Origin: Clostridiisalibacter paucivorans DSM 22131
GTDB taxonomy: Bacteria > Bacillota > Clostridia > Tissierellales > Clostridiisalibacteraceae
Reading direction: 5' to 3'
Assembly: GCF_000620125.1 (NCBI RefSeq)
Contig: NZ_JHVL01000014.1
Coordinates: 1-64,000, forward strand
DNA: 64,000 bases
The notes under the pieces were generated by a model that made no database searches, had not been told where the DNA came from, and worked only from the letters and a program-made list of their open reading frames with translations. Every line of letters starts with the position of its first letter. Position 1 is the stretch's first letter. The translations under genes were made by a program, and so were the position numbers. Positions 45,253 to 54,685 of this stretch are shown here, piece after piece.

Positions 45253-45753
45253 ATGAAAAAAAAGAGTGCTAATTTCAAAACATGTTTGAGGCCTGTACCA
45301 GATTTATTGATATCATGTAGAGATAGAGAAGGCAATGACAATGCTCTAGCTGTTGAATATGCTTGTAATTGCAGTTTTGATCCTCCTATGGTAATGGTTG
45401 GTATAGTTCCAACACGCTATTCATATCCTATAATCAAGGAAACGGGAGTATTTGTTGTCAACTTAGTGACTGAAGCTCTTAGAAAACAATATAAATATCT
45501 TGGAACTCATAGTGGAAAAGATGAAGACAAGCTAGCTAAACTAGGCATGAATATAGGTGAAGGAGTTAAAGTTAATGCACCGTTATTGTTGGATTGTCCT
45601 GTAAATATAGAATGTAGTGTTGTAGATTCTATAAAAACTGGTTCTCATGAAATGTTTATAGGCAAGATCAATTATGTACATGCCAATAAAGGTATAGTTG
45701 ATACAGAAGGGAATATTGATTACTCAAAAATACAATTCTTAAAATTTAGATAA
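45253..45753 (+). CDS. Flavin reductase-like / flavoredoxin-type protein
   Basis: 166 residues with the FMN-binding split-barrel pattern of flavin reductase-like proteins: PVPDLLISCRDREGNDNALAVEYACNCSFDPPMVMVGIVPTRYSYPIIKETGVFVVNLV, given here by its key parts NALAVEY, DPPMVMVGI and YSYPIIKETGVFVVN. The C-terminal part includes SHEMFIGKI. Relatives reduce flavins or ferric compounds with NAD(P)H, or carry electrons as FMN proteins. Downstream of the two CPRMAGMMH genes with a 44-base gap and no terminator, it is probably in the Fur-controlled transcript, where a ferric-reductase role would fit. Confidence 0.8.
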   Translation: MKKKSANFKTCLRPVPDLLISCRDREGNDNALAVEYACNCSFDPPMVMVGIVPTRYSYPIIKETGVFVVNLVTEALRKQYKYLGTHSGKDEDKLAKLGMNIGEGVKVNAPLLLDCPVNIECSVVDSIKTGSHEMFIGKINYVHANKGIVDTEGNIDYSKIQFLKFR

Positions 45754-45783
45754 GTATAAAATTGATATTAAAATGAGAAAAAA

Positions 45784-45802
45784 CATAATAATTATCATTA
45801 TT
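45784..45802. promoter_or_regulatory. Weak Fur-like site
   Basis: CATAATAATTATCATTATT matches the 19-bp Fur consensus at about 15 positions. It lies just after the flavin reductase gene and before a terminator, away from an evident promoter, so it may be chance in AT-rich DNA or an additional Fur site. Confidence 0.3.
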
Positions 45803-45823
45803 TAGACTGATGACAAAGGGATA

Positions 45824-45860
45824 AAAATAGCCAAATCTTTAGAAAGATTTGGCTATTTTA
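45824..45860 (+). terminator. Rho-independent terminator
   Basis: AAAATAGCCAAATCTTT and AAAGATTTGGCTATTTT (45843-45859) form a 17-bp stem with a 2-base loop. It ends the Fur-box operon. Confidence 0.85.
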
Positions 45861-45980
45861 ATGCTACTTGTGTCGAATGTTGTAGAAAAACATCGAAAAT
45901 CATAGAATATTTATTGAAAATATGAATAAATATCAATATAATAAGAGTAAATATTATGAATATTAAAAAGGAGAGTGATT

Positions 45981-47714
45981 ATGAGAAGTATAAAAAGCAA
46001 ATTAATATTAATTTTTTGCAGTTTAGTTGTAGTATCTACTAGTTTGATTGCGTATTTAGGTTTTGCAAAAAGCTCCAATGGTATGAATGAAGTTCAATAT
46101 CAAGTATTGAAAGAGAAACTTTCAGCAGATATTAATTCAGCTAATCAATATTTAAAAAATGAATTTGGATATCTAAAACTACAAAATGAAAAATTAGTTG
46201 ATAAAAATGGTGTCAGTATAGAAGAAAGATATGAATTGGTCGATACAATTTTAAAAGATTTGGGAAATGTCGCCACTATATTTGCAAAGGAAAATAATGA
46301 CTTTATGAGGGTTATTACGAATATCAAGAAAGAGGATGGAAGTAGAGCGGTAGGTACTTTTTTAGGAGGGGACAGCAAGGCATATAATAGTATTATAAAA
46401 GGCAAACGATATGTAGGGGAGGCAGATATATTAGGGGAATCTTATTTGACAGCATATGACCCTATAAAGGATGCGAAAGGCCAAATTATAGGTATTTTAT
46501 TTGTTGGTATTTCTATGACAGAGGTAGAAGCTCTAATTCAACATAATTTAGATGATATAAGGAATTATTTTTTACTAATAACTTTTATTGTGATTATTTT
46601 TTCTATATTAATAGCGTTTTTGGCTGGTAAACATATTACTGATCCCACTAAAATGGCAGTTTCACATATAGATACAATAGCAAATTTTGATCTTACAAAA
46701 GATATACCAAATAAATTTACTAATAAAAAAGATGAAATAGGGGCATTGGCAAGGTCGATAAAGTCTATTGAAGATAATTTACGAAATATGATTAAGAAAG
46801 TAGGAGATACATCGGAACAAGTAACATCATCATCTGAAGAATTAACTGCTACTACTCAACAGTCTTCTATAGCAGCTGAAGAAGTTGCTAAAACTATATC
46901 TGAGATAGCAGAGGGAGCAACAAACCAAGCACAGAATACTGCAGAAGGAGCTGAAAAATTAATAGAGTTAAGTGAACTAATTGAAAAGGATCAACATAAA
47001 TTAAAGGAGTTGACAATGGCATCGAAAAAAGTAGAAGAATTGGCTAAAGATGGTCTAGGTGTGATGAATAATTTATCTTCAAAAACTAAGGAAAGTAGTA
47101 GAGCGGCTGATGATGTATATAATAGCATTATCAAGACTAATGAGAGTTCTACAAAGATAGATCAAGCAAGTAATCTAATAAGTGAAATAACAGAGCAAAT
47201 TAATTTATTAGCTTTAAATGCAGCAATTGAAGCAGCTAGAGCTGGTGAATATGGAAAAGGGTTTGCAGTGGTAGCAGATGAAATTAGAAAGCTTGCAGAA
47301 CAATCAACTCAATCAACCAAAATTATTGATGACATGGTCAATGCACTACAAGATAACTCTGATATAGCAGTAAAAACTATGGATGGTGTGGGGGCTATAT
47401 TAGAAGAACAAGTGAAAAATATGAAAATTACTGAAGAAAAATATCTAGAGATTATCAAGGCAATAGAAAATACCCACAAAATTATACAGGGATTAAATGA
47501 TTCAGGGCATATAATGGAGCAGAAGAAAAATGAAGTAAATGATACTATAGATGCATTATCGGCATTAGCTCAACAAAATGCAGCTGGAACAGAAGAGGTT
47601 TCTGCCTCTATGGAGGAACAATCAGCATCAATAGAAGAAATCACAAATGCCAGTGAAGGGTTAGCAAGACTTGCTCAGGCATTACAAAACTTGATTAGTA
47701 AATTTAGAATTTAA
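45981..47714 (+). CDS. Methyl-accepting chemotaxis protein
   Basis: 577 residues. First helix about 8-26, an extracellular Cache-like sensor to about residue 190 (with [34 protein letters not shown]), second helix about 192-214, HAMP to about 270, then the MCP signalling domain with the conserved tip [20 protein letters not shown] and [16 protein letters not shown]. Methylation-helix segments flank it, ending in [13 protein letters not shown]. The ligand is unknown; the sensor resembles those binding small carboxylates or amino acids. ATG 45981 is preferred because AAAGGAG lies 7 bases upstream. Confidence 0.92.
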   Translation: MRSIKSKLILIFCSLVVVSTSLIAYLGFAKSSNGMNEVQYQVLKEKLSADINSANQYLKNEFGYLKLQNEKLVDKNGVSIEERYELVDTILKDLGNVATIFAKENNDFMRVITNIKKEDGSRAVGTFLGGDSKAYNSIIKGKRYVGEADILGESYLTAYDPIKDAKGQIIGILFVGISMTEVEALIQHNLDDIRNYFLLITFIVIIFSILIAFLAGKHITDPTKMAVSHIDTIANFDLTKDIPNKFTNKKDEIGALARSIKSIEDNLRNMIKKVGDTSEQVTSSSEELTATTQQSSIAAEEVAKTISEIAEGATNQAQNTAEGAEKLIELSELIEKDQHKLKELTMASKKVEELAKDGLGVMNNLSSKTKESSRAADDVYNSIIKTNESSTKIDQASNLISEITEQINLLALNAAIEAARAGEYGKGFAVVADEIRKLAEQSTQSTKIIDDMVNALQDNSDIAVKTMDGVGAILEEQVKNMKITEEKYLEIIKAIENTHKIIQGLNDSGHIMEQKKNEVNDTIDALSALAQQNAAGTEEVSASMEEQSASIEEITNASEGLARLAQALQNLISKFRI

Positions 47715-47733
47715 GTATTATTGTAACTATTTC

Positions 47734-47763
47734 TTGACAAATATATATATAAGTATTATCCTA
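47734..47763 (+). promoter_or_regulatory. Promoter of the lysine riboswitch transcript
   Basis: TTGACA (47734-47739), an 18-base spacer and a weak TATCCT -10 (47758-47763). The -35 is consensus; the -10 assignment is uncertain. Confidence 0.5.
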
Positions 47764-47801
47764 TATAACAGAATTAAAAATTAAATATTTCTATTTATCT
47801 T

Positions 47802-47980
47802 TTAGAACTTAGAGGTGCATTATTTAATAGTACAGCAGTGGAGTTAAGCTACGTTGAAGCTGTTGGAAAGGAGATATTGCCGAAATATACAGTTAATTGC
47901 TTTAATACTGTATATTGGTCTTGTATAGAATATATCCAAGACTGTCACAAACATTCATTTTGTGGAGCGCTATAGTTTGA
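47802..47980 (+). ncRNA. Lysine riboswitch (L box)
   Basis: Conserved blocks in order: CTTAGAGGTGC (47809-47819), GCTGTTGGAAAGGAGATA, TTGCCGAAA (47877-47885), then TATTGGTCTTGT, CCAAGACTGTCAC and GTGGAGCGCTAT, which close the five-helix junction. A terminator at 48048 forms the expression platform. It is ahead of an NhaC-family carrier, a known target class for L boxes, so low lysine should raise transporter expression. Confidence 0.9.
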
Positions 47981-48047
47981 TAGGAGAAGAAGAGTTGTTT
48001 CTATACTTCCTTGCATAAGGAGGTTTAGTAGCGATGATATTAAATTC

Positions 48048-48086
48048 AAATCCTTAAGCTATTGCTTAAGGATTTTTTTATTTTTA
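48048..48086 (+). terminator. Terminator of the lysine riboswitch
   Basis: AAATCCTTAAGC, TATT loop, GCTTAAGGATTT followed by T-rich sequence. It is the likely regulated terminator between the aptamer and the NhaC-family gene. Confidence 0.88.
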
Positions 48087-48168
48087 AAACTATAAAGGAA
48101 TCTATCACAGAATGCTTCTACAAAAAAATGAATAGGATATAGTAAATAGAAAAAGAGGAGGAAAAAAG

Positions 48169-49893
48169 ATGAAAAAAAGTATTACTGTGATAACTATCAT
48201 AATATGTATGTTTATTACAGGAACTGTATTTGCCGTTGACCCAGAGGTTGCTCAGGCCAATGCAGAAAAGTTTGGTTTTCTTACATTGCTTCCACCATTG
48301 GTGGCAATTATATTGGCTTTTGCAACTAAAAATGTGGTATTATCTTTATTTATTGGTGTATTTTCAGGCACATTTTTATTGGGGCTAAATGATCATGGAG
48401 TATTTGGAGCTGTTTTTTATGGAGGACTAAGCATAATTGACCAAGTATTAAACTCATTAGCAGACAAATGGAATGCTGGAATAATTCTTCAATGTCTTAC
48501 TATAGGAGGACTAATAGGATTGGTTACTAAGATGGGAGGAGCTAAAGCAGTTGCAGAATCTCTATCAAAAAAGGCAAAGTCTCCCACTAGTGCACAACTT
48601 ATTACATGGGTTTTAGGGTTATTTGTATTCTTTGATGATTATGCTAATTCTCTAATAGTTGGGCCAATAATGAGACCTGTGACTGATAAACTTAAAATTT
48701 CAAGGGAAAAACTGGCGTTTATAATTGATGCTACAGCAGCACCTATTGCAGGGATTGCCCTTATATCTACATGGGTAGGATATGAAATAGGCCTAATAAA
48801 GGATGCGTATGATTCAATAGGTCAAAGTGTAAATCCCTATGGTGTATTTATGTCAACTATACCCTTTAGATTTTATAATATTTTGATATTAGTATTTATA
48901 GTTACTACAGCAGTATTATTAAAAGAGTTTGGGCCTATGTACAAGGTAGAAAAAAGAGCGAGGACTACTGGAGAAGTTCTTAGGGAGGGTTCTAATCCTA
49001 TGGTTTCTAAGGAAACAACAGGGATAGAACCTATAGAAGGGATTAAGCTTAGTGTTTGGAATGCAATTATTCCCATAGGAATACTGATAATATCAGCATT
49101 CTTAGGATTTTATTATAATGGATATACTGCGTTATCAGACAACCCTGAGATGATGGAAATAATTAATAATGCACCACTATCTATTGAGGCAATAAGGGAA
49201 ACATTTGGTGCATCTGATGCTAGTGTAGTATTATTTCAGGCAGCACTATTGGCCAGTATAGTGGCATTAATAATGGGAGTTAAACAAAAATTATTTTCTA
49301 TAGGAGATGGAATCGATACTTGGATAAATGGTATGAAATCTTTAGTGATTACAGGTGTAATATTATTATTGGCATGGTCAATATCTGGAGTAATTAAAGA
49401 ATTGGGTACTGCTAAATTTATGGTATCTATATTGTCAGATACGATACCAGCATTTTTGCTTCCATCGATTATATTTGTCTTGGGATCTATAATATCCTTC
49501 GCTACAGGTACATCCTATGGAACCATGGGAATATTAATGCCTATTACTATACCTTTAGCCTTTGCCATAGTGCCAGAGCAAAGTTATATTATTATGAATG
49601 CAGGGGCAGTTTTAACTGGTGCAATATTTGGAGATCACTGTTCACCCATTTCAGATACAACTATATTGTCATCTATGGGAGCTGCCTGTGACCATATAGA
49701 TCATATTAAGACTCAGTTGTTTTATGCCATAACTGTTGCTACTATATCAATAGTATTTGGATATATACCAGTTGGACTGGGAGTACCAGTTTATATAGTA
49801 TTATTAATAGATTTAGTTATGATATTTGCAGTTGTGAACTTCTTTGGTAAGTCTGTAAAGGAAGACCAATTACAAAAATCTATGAGTAAGTAG
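48169..49893 (+). CDS. NhaC-family antiporter, probable lysine transporter
   Basis: 574 residues with a cleavable-looking signal-type N-terminus (KKSITVITIIICMFITGTVFA) and then about 12 helices. NhaC family features include FFDDYANSLIVGPIMRPVTD, ATAAPIAGIALISTWVGYEIG and GAIFGDHCSPISDTTILSSMGAACDH. NhaC-type proteins exchange sodium and protons, but members under lysine riboswitches are regarded as lysine carriers (LysW-like role). The riboswitch directly upstream supports that. AGAGGAGG precedes the ATG, and a terminator follows. Confidence 0.9.
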   Translation: MKKSITVITIIICMFITGTVFAVDPEVAQANAEKFGFLTLLPPLVAIILAFATKNVVLSLFIGVFSGTFLLGLNDHGVFGAVFYGGLSIIDQVLNSLADKWNAGIILQCLTIGGLIGLVTKMGGAKAVAESLSKKAKSPTSAQLITWVLGLFVFFDDYANSLIVGPIMRPVTDKLKISREKLAFIIDATAAPIAGIALISTWVGYEIGLIKDAYDSIGQSVNPYGVFMSTIPFRFYNILILVFIVTTAVLLKEFGPMYKVEKRARTTGEVLREGSNPMVSKETTGIEPIEGIKLSVWNAIIPIGILIISAFLGFYYNGYTALSDNPEMMEIINNAPLSIEAIRETFGASDASVVLFQAALLASIVALIMGVKQKLFSIGDGIDTWINGMKSLVITGVILLLAWSISGVIKELGTAKFMVSILSDTIPAFLLPSIIFVLGSIISFATGTSYGTMGILMPITIPLAFAIVPEQSYIIMNAGAVLTGAIFGDHCSPISDTTILSSMGAACDHIDHIKTQLFYAITVATISIVFGYIPVGLGVPVYIVLLIDLVMIFAVVNFFGKSVKEDQLQKSMSK

Positions 49894-49897
49894 TAGT

Positions 49898-49936
49898 GAA
49901 AAAGACCAAAGGCTATTTTATTTTGGTCTTTTTCTA
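49898..49936 (+). terminator. Rho-independent terminator
   Basis: GAAAAAGACCAAA pairs with TTTGGTCTTTTTC around a 10-base loop. It closes the NhaC-family gene. Confidence 0.75.
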
Positions 49937-49977
49937 TTCGCGTAAAGTATAAAATATTCTGAATAAATATGATTATA

Positions 49978-50006
49978 TTGACTTTAGGGATTACATTTTA
50001 TAAAAT
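49978..50006 (+). promoter_or_regulatory. Promoter of the glycine riboswitch transcript
   Basis: TTGACT (49978-49983), 17 bases, TAAAAT (50001-50006). It starts transcription shortly before the glycine riboswitch. Confidence 0.65.
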
Positions 50007-50035
50007 CTTTTTATGGTTATTTAAAATTTAATAAG

Positions 50036-50214
50036 ATTCGGATGAAAATAGCGGGAGAGGATAGTGAATCCACCGAAGAAGTGAATCTTTCAGGTATCCA
50101 TTCTTGGATAGGACCGTTATTGGACGAACCTCTGGAGAGACTCTATTAGAGCACCGAAGGAGCAAGTTGGCTATGGCCAATGAAACTTTCAGGTAAAAAG
50201 GACAGGGGAATTTC
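50036..50214 (+). ncRNA. Tandem glycine riboswitch (two gcvT aptamers)
   Basis: First aptamer: GCGGGAGAGGATAG, CCACCGAAGAAG, TCTTTCAGG, GGATAGGACCG (to about 50122). Second aptamer: CGAACCTCTGGAGAGAC, GCACCGAAGGAGCAAG, GAAACTTTCAGGTAAAAAGG, ACAGGGG (to about 50214). The tandem arrangement with a short linker is the classic glycine-sensing form. A hairpin terminator lies at 50239. It precedes an AGCS symporter gene. Confidence 0.94.
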
Positions 50215-50238
50215 AAATACAGAATAGAAATTCTATCT

Positions 50239-50275
50239 AGAGGTCATTATAAATATGACCTCTTTTTGTATTTTT
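50239..50275 (+). terminator. Terminator of the glycine riboswitch platform
   Basis: AGAGGTCAT and ATGACCTCT pair around a 7-base loop, followed by TTTTTGTATTTTT. It lies between the tandem aptamer and the symporter gene. Confidence 0.85.
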
Positions 50276-50342
50276 GAGAGTTTAAGTAATTTTCAAATGA
50301 ACTGTATGAAATTCCTACTAAAATCAAAATTAGGAGGCAAAA

Positions 50343-51683
50343 ATGACAACATTAGTAAGGGTATTTGAAAAAATTGATTCTATTGTATGGGGACCACCAT
50401 TATTGATTTTATTAGTTGGAACAGGGATTTATTTAAGTTTTAAATTAGGCTTTATACAGGTTATACATTTACCAAGGGCATTAAAGTATATTTTTCAAAA
50501 GAATGATGAGGATAATCAGGGAGATATATCTAGCTTTGCATCTCTATGTACTGCTCTCTCCTCAACTATAGGTACAGGAAATATAGTTGGGGTTGCTACA
50601 GCGGTGAAATTAGGAGGACCTGGAGCATTATTTTGGATGATAGTAGCAGCATTTTTTGGCATGGCTACAAAATATGCAGAGGGTTTATTGGCAGTTAAAT
50701 ATCGAGTTGTAGATGAAAATGGTCAGATGTCTGGTGGCCCAATGTATTATATTGAAAGGGGATTAAATAATAGCTTTTTAGCTAAGGCATTTGCTTTGTT
50801 TGGAATTGGTGTGGCTTTCTTTGGTATAGGAACATTTCCACAAGTAGAGGCAATTACAAGTTCTATGGAAATAGCATTTAGTATTCCAAAATGGTTGACA
50901 GGTAGTATATTGGTTTTATTAGTAGCATTGGTAACATTAGGAGGAATAAAGAGTATATCTAAAGTTGCCCAGCTTATAGTGCCTTTTATGGCTGTTCTCT
51001 ATGTATTTGGAGTATTGTCAATCTTACTGTCTAATATTGAACTTATACCTAGTACAATTTCATTAATAATCAGGGGTGCATTTACTAAAACATCAGCAGT
51101 AGGTGGTTTTGCAGGTGCAGCAGCAATGAAAGCTGTTCAAGCAGGGATATCTAGAGGTGTTTTTTCCAATGAATCAGGACTGGGCTCGGCTCCTATAGCA
51201 GCGGCTGCTGCTAAGACTAATTCATGTGTAAGACAAGGGCTTATATCTATGACAGGAACATTTTTTGACACTATAGTAATATGCACAATGACAGGATTAA
51301 CTTTAGTATTAACAGGAATGTGGAACTCTGAATATGCAGGGGCTTCCATGACTAATCAAGCATTTAGAAGTGGATTTTTTAACCCACAAATAGGGGAGTA
51401 TATAATTACTATAGGATTAATATTCTTTGCCTTTACCACGATTATAGGATGGAACTATTATGGAGAAAGATGTACTGAATACTTAGTGGGAGTCAAGGGA
51501 ATAAAATTTTACAAATTAATTTTTATTGTTCTCATAGGATTGGGACCATTTCTTAAGCTCAATCTTATATGGACTATAGCTGATATAGTAAATGGGCTCA
51601 TGGCTATACCTAATCTTATAGGACTTATAGGACTAAAGTCAGTGATTTTGGCTGAGACAAAGTCATATTTTTCTAGGCTATAG
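50343..51683 (+). CDS. Sodium:alanine/glycine symporter (AGCS family)
   Basis: 446 residues with about ten helices. AGCS hallmarks: SSTIGTGNIVGVATAVKLGGPGALFWM in the first third, GPMYYIERG, and GISRGVFSNESGLGSAPIAAAAAKT. These proteins import alanine or glycine with sodium. The upstream tandem glycine riboswitch makes glycine the likely substrate; high intracellular glycine would switch expression, the direction not being readable from sequence. Start supported by AGGAGGC. It is monocistronic apart from a possible read-through into the flavoprotein gene 60 bases downstream. Confidence 0.95.
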   Translation: MTTLVRVFEKIDSIVWGPPLLILLVGTGIYLSFKLGFIQVIHLPRALKYIFQKNDEDNQGDISSFASLCTALSSTIGTGNIVGVATAVKLGGPGALFWMIVAAFFGMATKYAEGLLAVKYRVVDENGQMSGGPMYYIERGLNNSFLAKAFALFGIGVAFFGIGTFPQVEAITSSMEIAFSIPKWLTGSILVLLVALVTLGGIKSISKVAQLIVPFMAVLYVFGVLSILLSNIELIPSTISLIIRGAFTKTSAVGGFAGAAAMKAVQAGISRGVFSNESGLGSAPIAAAAAKTNSCVRQGLISMTGTFFDTIVICTMTGLTLVLTGMWNSEYAGASMTNQAFRSGFFNPQIGEYIITIGLIFFAFTTIIGWNYYGERCTEYLVGVKGIKFYKLIFIVLIGLGPFLKLNLIWTIADIVNGLMAIPNLIGLIGLKSVILAETKSYFSRL

Positions 51684-51745
51684 TTTTAAAAAAGTGTTAT
51701 AATGAATGTAAAAAATTTTGCAAAGGTCAAATAGGGAGGAATATT

Positions 51746-52963
51746 GTGAAATATTATGATGTGATAATTATTGGATCAGGACCAGCAGGACTTTTTACAG
51801 CGATAAATTGTGATGATAGTAACAGAGTTATTGTGTTAGAAAAGAATAATGTTGCAGGAAAGAAGCTTTTGCTTTCAGGGGCAGGACAGTGTAATATAAC
51901 CCATGAGGGGAACGTAGAAGATTTTGTAAAACATTATGGTGAACATGGAAGATTTTTAAAAAATGCATTGTATAGATTTAATAATAATGATTTATTAGAT
52001 TTTTTTAGAAAAAGAAAACTTGAATTTATATCTAATGATGAGGGAAAAGTATTTCCCAATACCCTTAAAGCATCGGATGTTTTGGATATCTTGATTAAAG
52101 AGTGCAATAAAAGGGGTGTAGAAATTAATTATAATTTTTGTGTAACAGATATATCATATAATGAAGAAGACAAAATATTTAATGTAAAAAGCAAGGGGAA
52201 AAAATATAAATCTTCCAATTTAGTAATTGCTACTGGGGGTAATTCATATTCTTATACTGGTTCTACAGGAGATGGATATACACTTGCATCTAAACTTGGA
52301 CATAGGATAGAGGAACCTCTGCCGGCATTGACGCCTTTATATATTAAAGATTATCCCTTTGGAGATTTGTCAGGGATATCCTTTGAAGATATACCTATAT
52401 ATTTGTGGCGAAATAATAAAAAGATTAAGGAAACAATGGGAGATATATTGCTAACCCATAAGCATATATCAGGACCAGGGATATTAAATTTTTCTAGATA
52501 TGTAAATCCCAATGATGTAATAAAGATAAATTTTATTGGTCAAAAAAACATAGAAGGATTTAGAAAGGAATTTATAAAAGATATTCAATCTAATGGTAAA
52601 CTTCTTATAAAGACTTTACTGAAAAACTATTCTATACCTAAAAGGTTCATAGATGAGATTCTTAAAATTATTGGTATAGATGAAAAAATAACCTGCGCCA
52701 ATTTGAATAAAAAGCTCAGAAATAGATTAGTGATGATGCTTACAGAATATCCTATGACTGTGGAGAGATTAGGAGAATTTAATATGGCAATGGTTACAAA
52801 AGGAGGAGTTTCAATTAGGGAAATAAATACCAAGACTATGGAGTCCAAAATAGTAGATGGATTATATTTTGTAGGAGAAGTTATAGATATAGATGGAGAT
52901 ACTGGAGGATATAATATTCAAGCAGCATTTTCTACAGCATTTGTTGCTGGAAATACAATATAA
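51746..52963 (+). CDS. BaiN/HI0933-family flavoprotein
   Basis: 405 residues. The N-terminal FAD motif IIGSGPAGLFTAINC is followed by LEKNNVAGKKLLLSGAGQCNITH, the diagnostic GKK-lysine and GxGxCN segments of the HI0933/BaiN family. The C-terminal motif is GLYFVGEVIDIDGDTGGYNIQAAFSTAFVAG. Relatives are of uncertain reaction (aminoacetone oxidase-like, bile-acid reductase BaiN). It starts at GTG with GGGAGG upstream. A large GTTAGTAG repeat follows and may end its transcript. Confidence 0.85.
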   Translation: MKYYDVIIIGSGPAGLFTAINCDDSNRVIVLEKNNVAGKKLLLSGAGQCNITHEGNVEDFVKHYGEHGRFLKNALYRFNNNDLLDFFRKRKLEFISNDEGKVFPNTLKASDVLDILIKECNKRGVEINYNFCVTDISYNEEDKIFNVKSKGKKYKSSNLVIATGGNSYSYTGSTGDGYTLASKLGHRIEEPLPALTPLYIKDYPFGDLSGISFEDIPIYLWRNNKKIKETMGDILLTHKHISGPGILNFSRYVNPNDVIKINFIGQKNIEGFRKEFIKDIQSNGKLLIKTLLKNYSIPKRFIDEILKIIGIDEKITCANLNKKLRNRLVMMLTEYPMTVERLGEFNMAMVTKGGVSIREINTKTMESKIVDGLYFVGEVIDIDGDTGGYNIQAAFSTAFVAGNTI

Positions 52964-52987
52964 GCTTAATGACGAAGGTATAAATAC

Positions 52988-53074
52988 AGTTAGTAGTTCG
53001 TAGTTAGTAGCTATTAGTTGATGGTGGAAATCCTATGGATTTCATCATTAACTATTAACTACTAACTTTTTTAT
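52988..53074. repeat. Dispersed GTTAGTAG repeat, longest hairpin copy
   Basis: Left arm AGTTAGTAGTTCGTAGTTAG and TAGCTATTAGTTGATGG, centre GGAAATCCTATGGATTTC, right arm CATCATTAACTATTAACTAC then TAACTTTTTTATG. It folds into a long stem, with a T-run on the plus strand that would favour termination. Same family as 19374 and 23289. No gene is apparent in the rest of 52964-53158. Confidence 0.65.
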
Positions 53075-53158
53075 GTCTTTTGAAATTAAAAAAATGCATG
53101 GTTTATGTAGATTATACAAATACTTATATAAAATGAATATTTATAAAGGGTGGATATA

Positions 53159-54685
53159 ATGTTTAATCGAAAGAAAACAGAGTTTGACAAATACAATTTA
53201 GACAAATATTCTTTGTTTAAATCTATTGAAATGAATATACAAATACTTAAAGATATATTTAATCATGATGATACCATAATCTTTAGACATTTTGGAAACA
53301 AGACTGACAAAAAATTAAAATATTGTATCGTATTTATTAAAGGGATGGTAGATAAGGATATGATACATGAAAGTATAATAAGGCCTATTTTAAGAAATTC
53401 AATATTAGGAAAAGAAAAAAATACAATAGAAAGCATGGAAAATCATGTAATCACTTCAGACAACATAAAAAAGACTAAATACATAGATAAAGTGGTTAAT
53501 TCAATAATTAGTGGAAATACAGTACTTTTATATGAAGGTGTACAAGAGGCATTAATAATAGAAACTATGGGATGGGAAAGTAGAGATATACAAGAGTCTG
53601 AAGTAGAAAAGTCTTTGAGGGGACCAAGGGAAGGTTTTACAGAATCTATAATCAAAAATTTAACTATGATAAGAAGAAGAATAAAGACACCTGATTTGAA
53701 GTTTAGGTTTAGAACCCTTGGATTAAGAACAAAAACTGAATGTTGTATATGTTATATTGAGGGAATAGTTAATGAAAAAATATTAAAGGAATTAAATAAA
53801 AGACTTGATAAGCTCGAAATAGATGGCTTATTGGATTCAGGATATATTGAAGAATTGATAAAAGATGCACCTTTCTCTCCATTTAGAACTATAGGAGATA
53901 CTGAACGACCCGATGTTGTTGCAGGTAAAATATTGGAAGGGCGTATTGCATTATTGTTGGATGGTACTCCAGTAGCGTTGACATTGCCATATATTTTTTT
54001 AGAATATTTTCAATCTCAAGATGATTATTATACCAATTTCTATTTTTCATCAATTAACAGGTTGTTAAGGATATTATCATTTATTCTTACAATTAGTGTG
54101 CCAGCTATATACACGTCATTAATAACTTTTCATCAAGAGATGATACCTACCTCTTTGATATTGACTGTTTCTGCTTCGAGACAAGGGATACCATTTCCTA
54201 CAATACTGGAGGTGTTTGCTTTATTACTTGTATTTGAAGCATTAAGGGAAACAGGGATTCGTATGCCCACATTTATAGGTCAGGCCCTTAGTATAGTTGG
54301 GGCATTGGTATTAGGGCAAGCAGCTGTAGAGGCTAGATTTGTCAGTGCACCTATGGTAATAATTGTAGCGTTTGCAGGGATAACGGGGCTTATGATTCCA
54401 AAGATTAAAGGAGCTGTGGTTTTATTAAGGGTAATATTTTTATTGTTATCATCATTTTTAGGTTTATATGGTTTCATTTTTGGAGTTGCAGGATTATTAA
54501 TTCATCTATGCAGTATTTATTCCTTTGGGATACCTTATATGTCATATATAAGTACGTTAAAGATTAGTGAATTGAAGGATACAGCCATAAGAATGCCCAG
54601 ATGGTATATGGAATATAGACCAAAGCTTATAGCAGATAGGAATTTCAAAAGGCAAAATAATGGGGGGAAAGGCTATGATAAATAA
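53159..54685 (+). CDS. Spore germinant receptor subunit A (GerA/GerKA family)
   Basis: 508 residues. The N-terminal half (about 1-280) is hydrophilic; it includes DTERPDVVAGKILEGRIALLLDGTPVALTLPYIF, typical of GerA-type subunits. The C-terminal half has about five helices with SLILTVSASRQGIPFPTILEVFALLLVFEALRETGIRMP, abbreviated here to its conserved GIPFP and EALRETGIRMP. With the B and C subunits downstream it forms a germinant receptor in the spore inner membrane. Start at ATG 53159, after AAAGGGTGG; it is the first gene of the operon. Confidence 0.93.
   Translation: MFNRKKTEFDKYNLDKYSLFKSIEMNIQILKDIFNHDDTIIFRHFGNKTDKKLKYCIVFIKGMVDKDMIHESIIRPILRNSILGKEKNTIESMENHVITSDNIKKTKYIDKVVNSIISGNTVLLYEGVQEALIIETMGWESRDIQESEVEKSLRGPREGFTESIIKNLTMIRRRIKTPDLKFRFRTLGLRTKTECCICYIEGIVNEKILKELNKRLDKLEIDGLLDSGYIEELIKDAPFSPFRTIGDTERPDVVAGKILEGRIALLLDGTPVALTLPYIFLEYFQSQDDYYTNFYFSSINRLLRILSFILTISVPAIYTSLITFHQEMIPTSLILTVSASRQGIPFPTILEVFALLLVFEALRETGIRMPTFIGQALSIVGALVLGQAAVEARFVSAPMVIIVAFAGITGLMIPKIKGAVVLLRVIFLLLSSFLGLYGFIFGVAGLLIHLCSIYSFGIPYMSYISTLKISELKDTAIRMPRWYMEYRPKLIADRNFKRQNNGGKGYDK

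Noticed and set aside
45784-45802. Second Fur box as a firm regulator of the chemoreceptor gene
   Set aside because: It lies on the wrong side of a strong terminator and 15/19 matches can occur by chance in AT-rich DNA.
50028-50216. Minus-strand small open frame in the glycine riboswitch region
   Set aside because: It coincides exactly with the tandem aptamer, whose conserved blocks explain the sequence.
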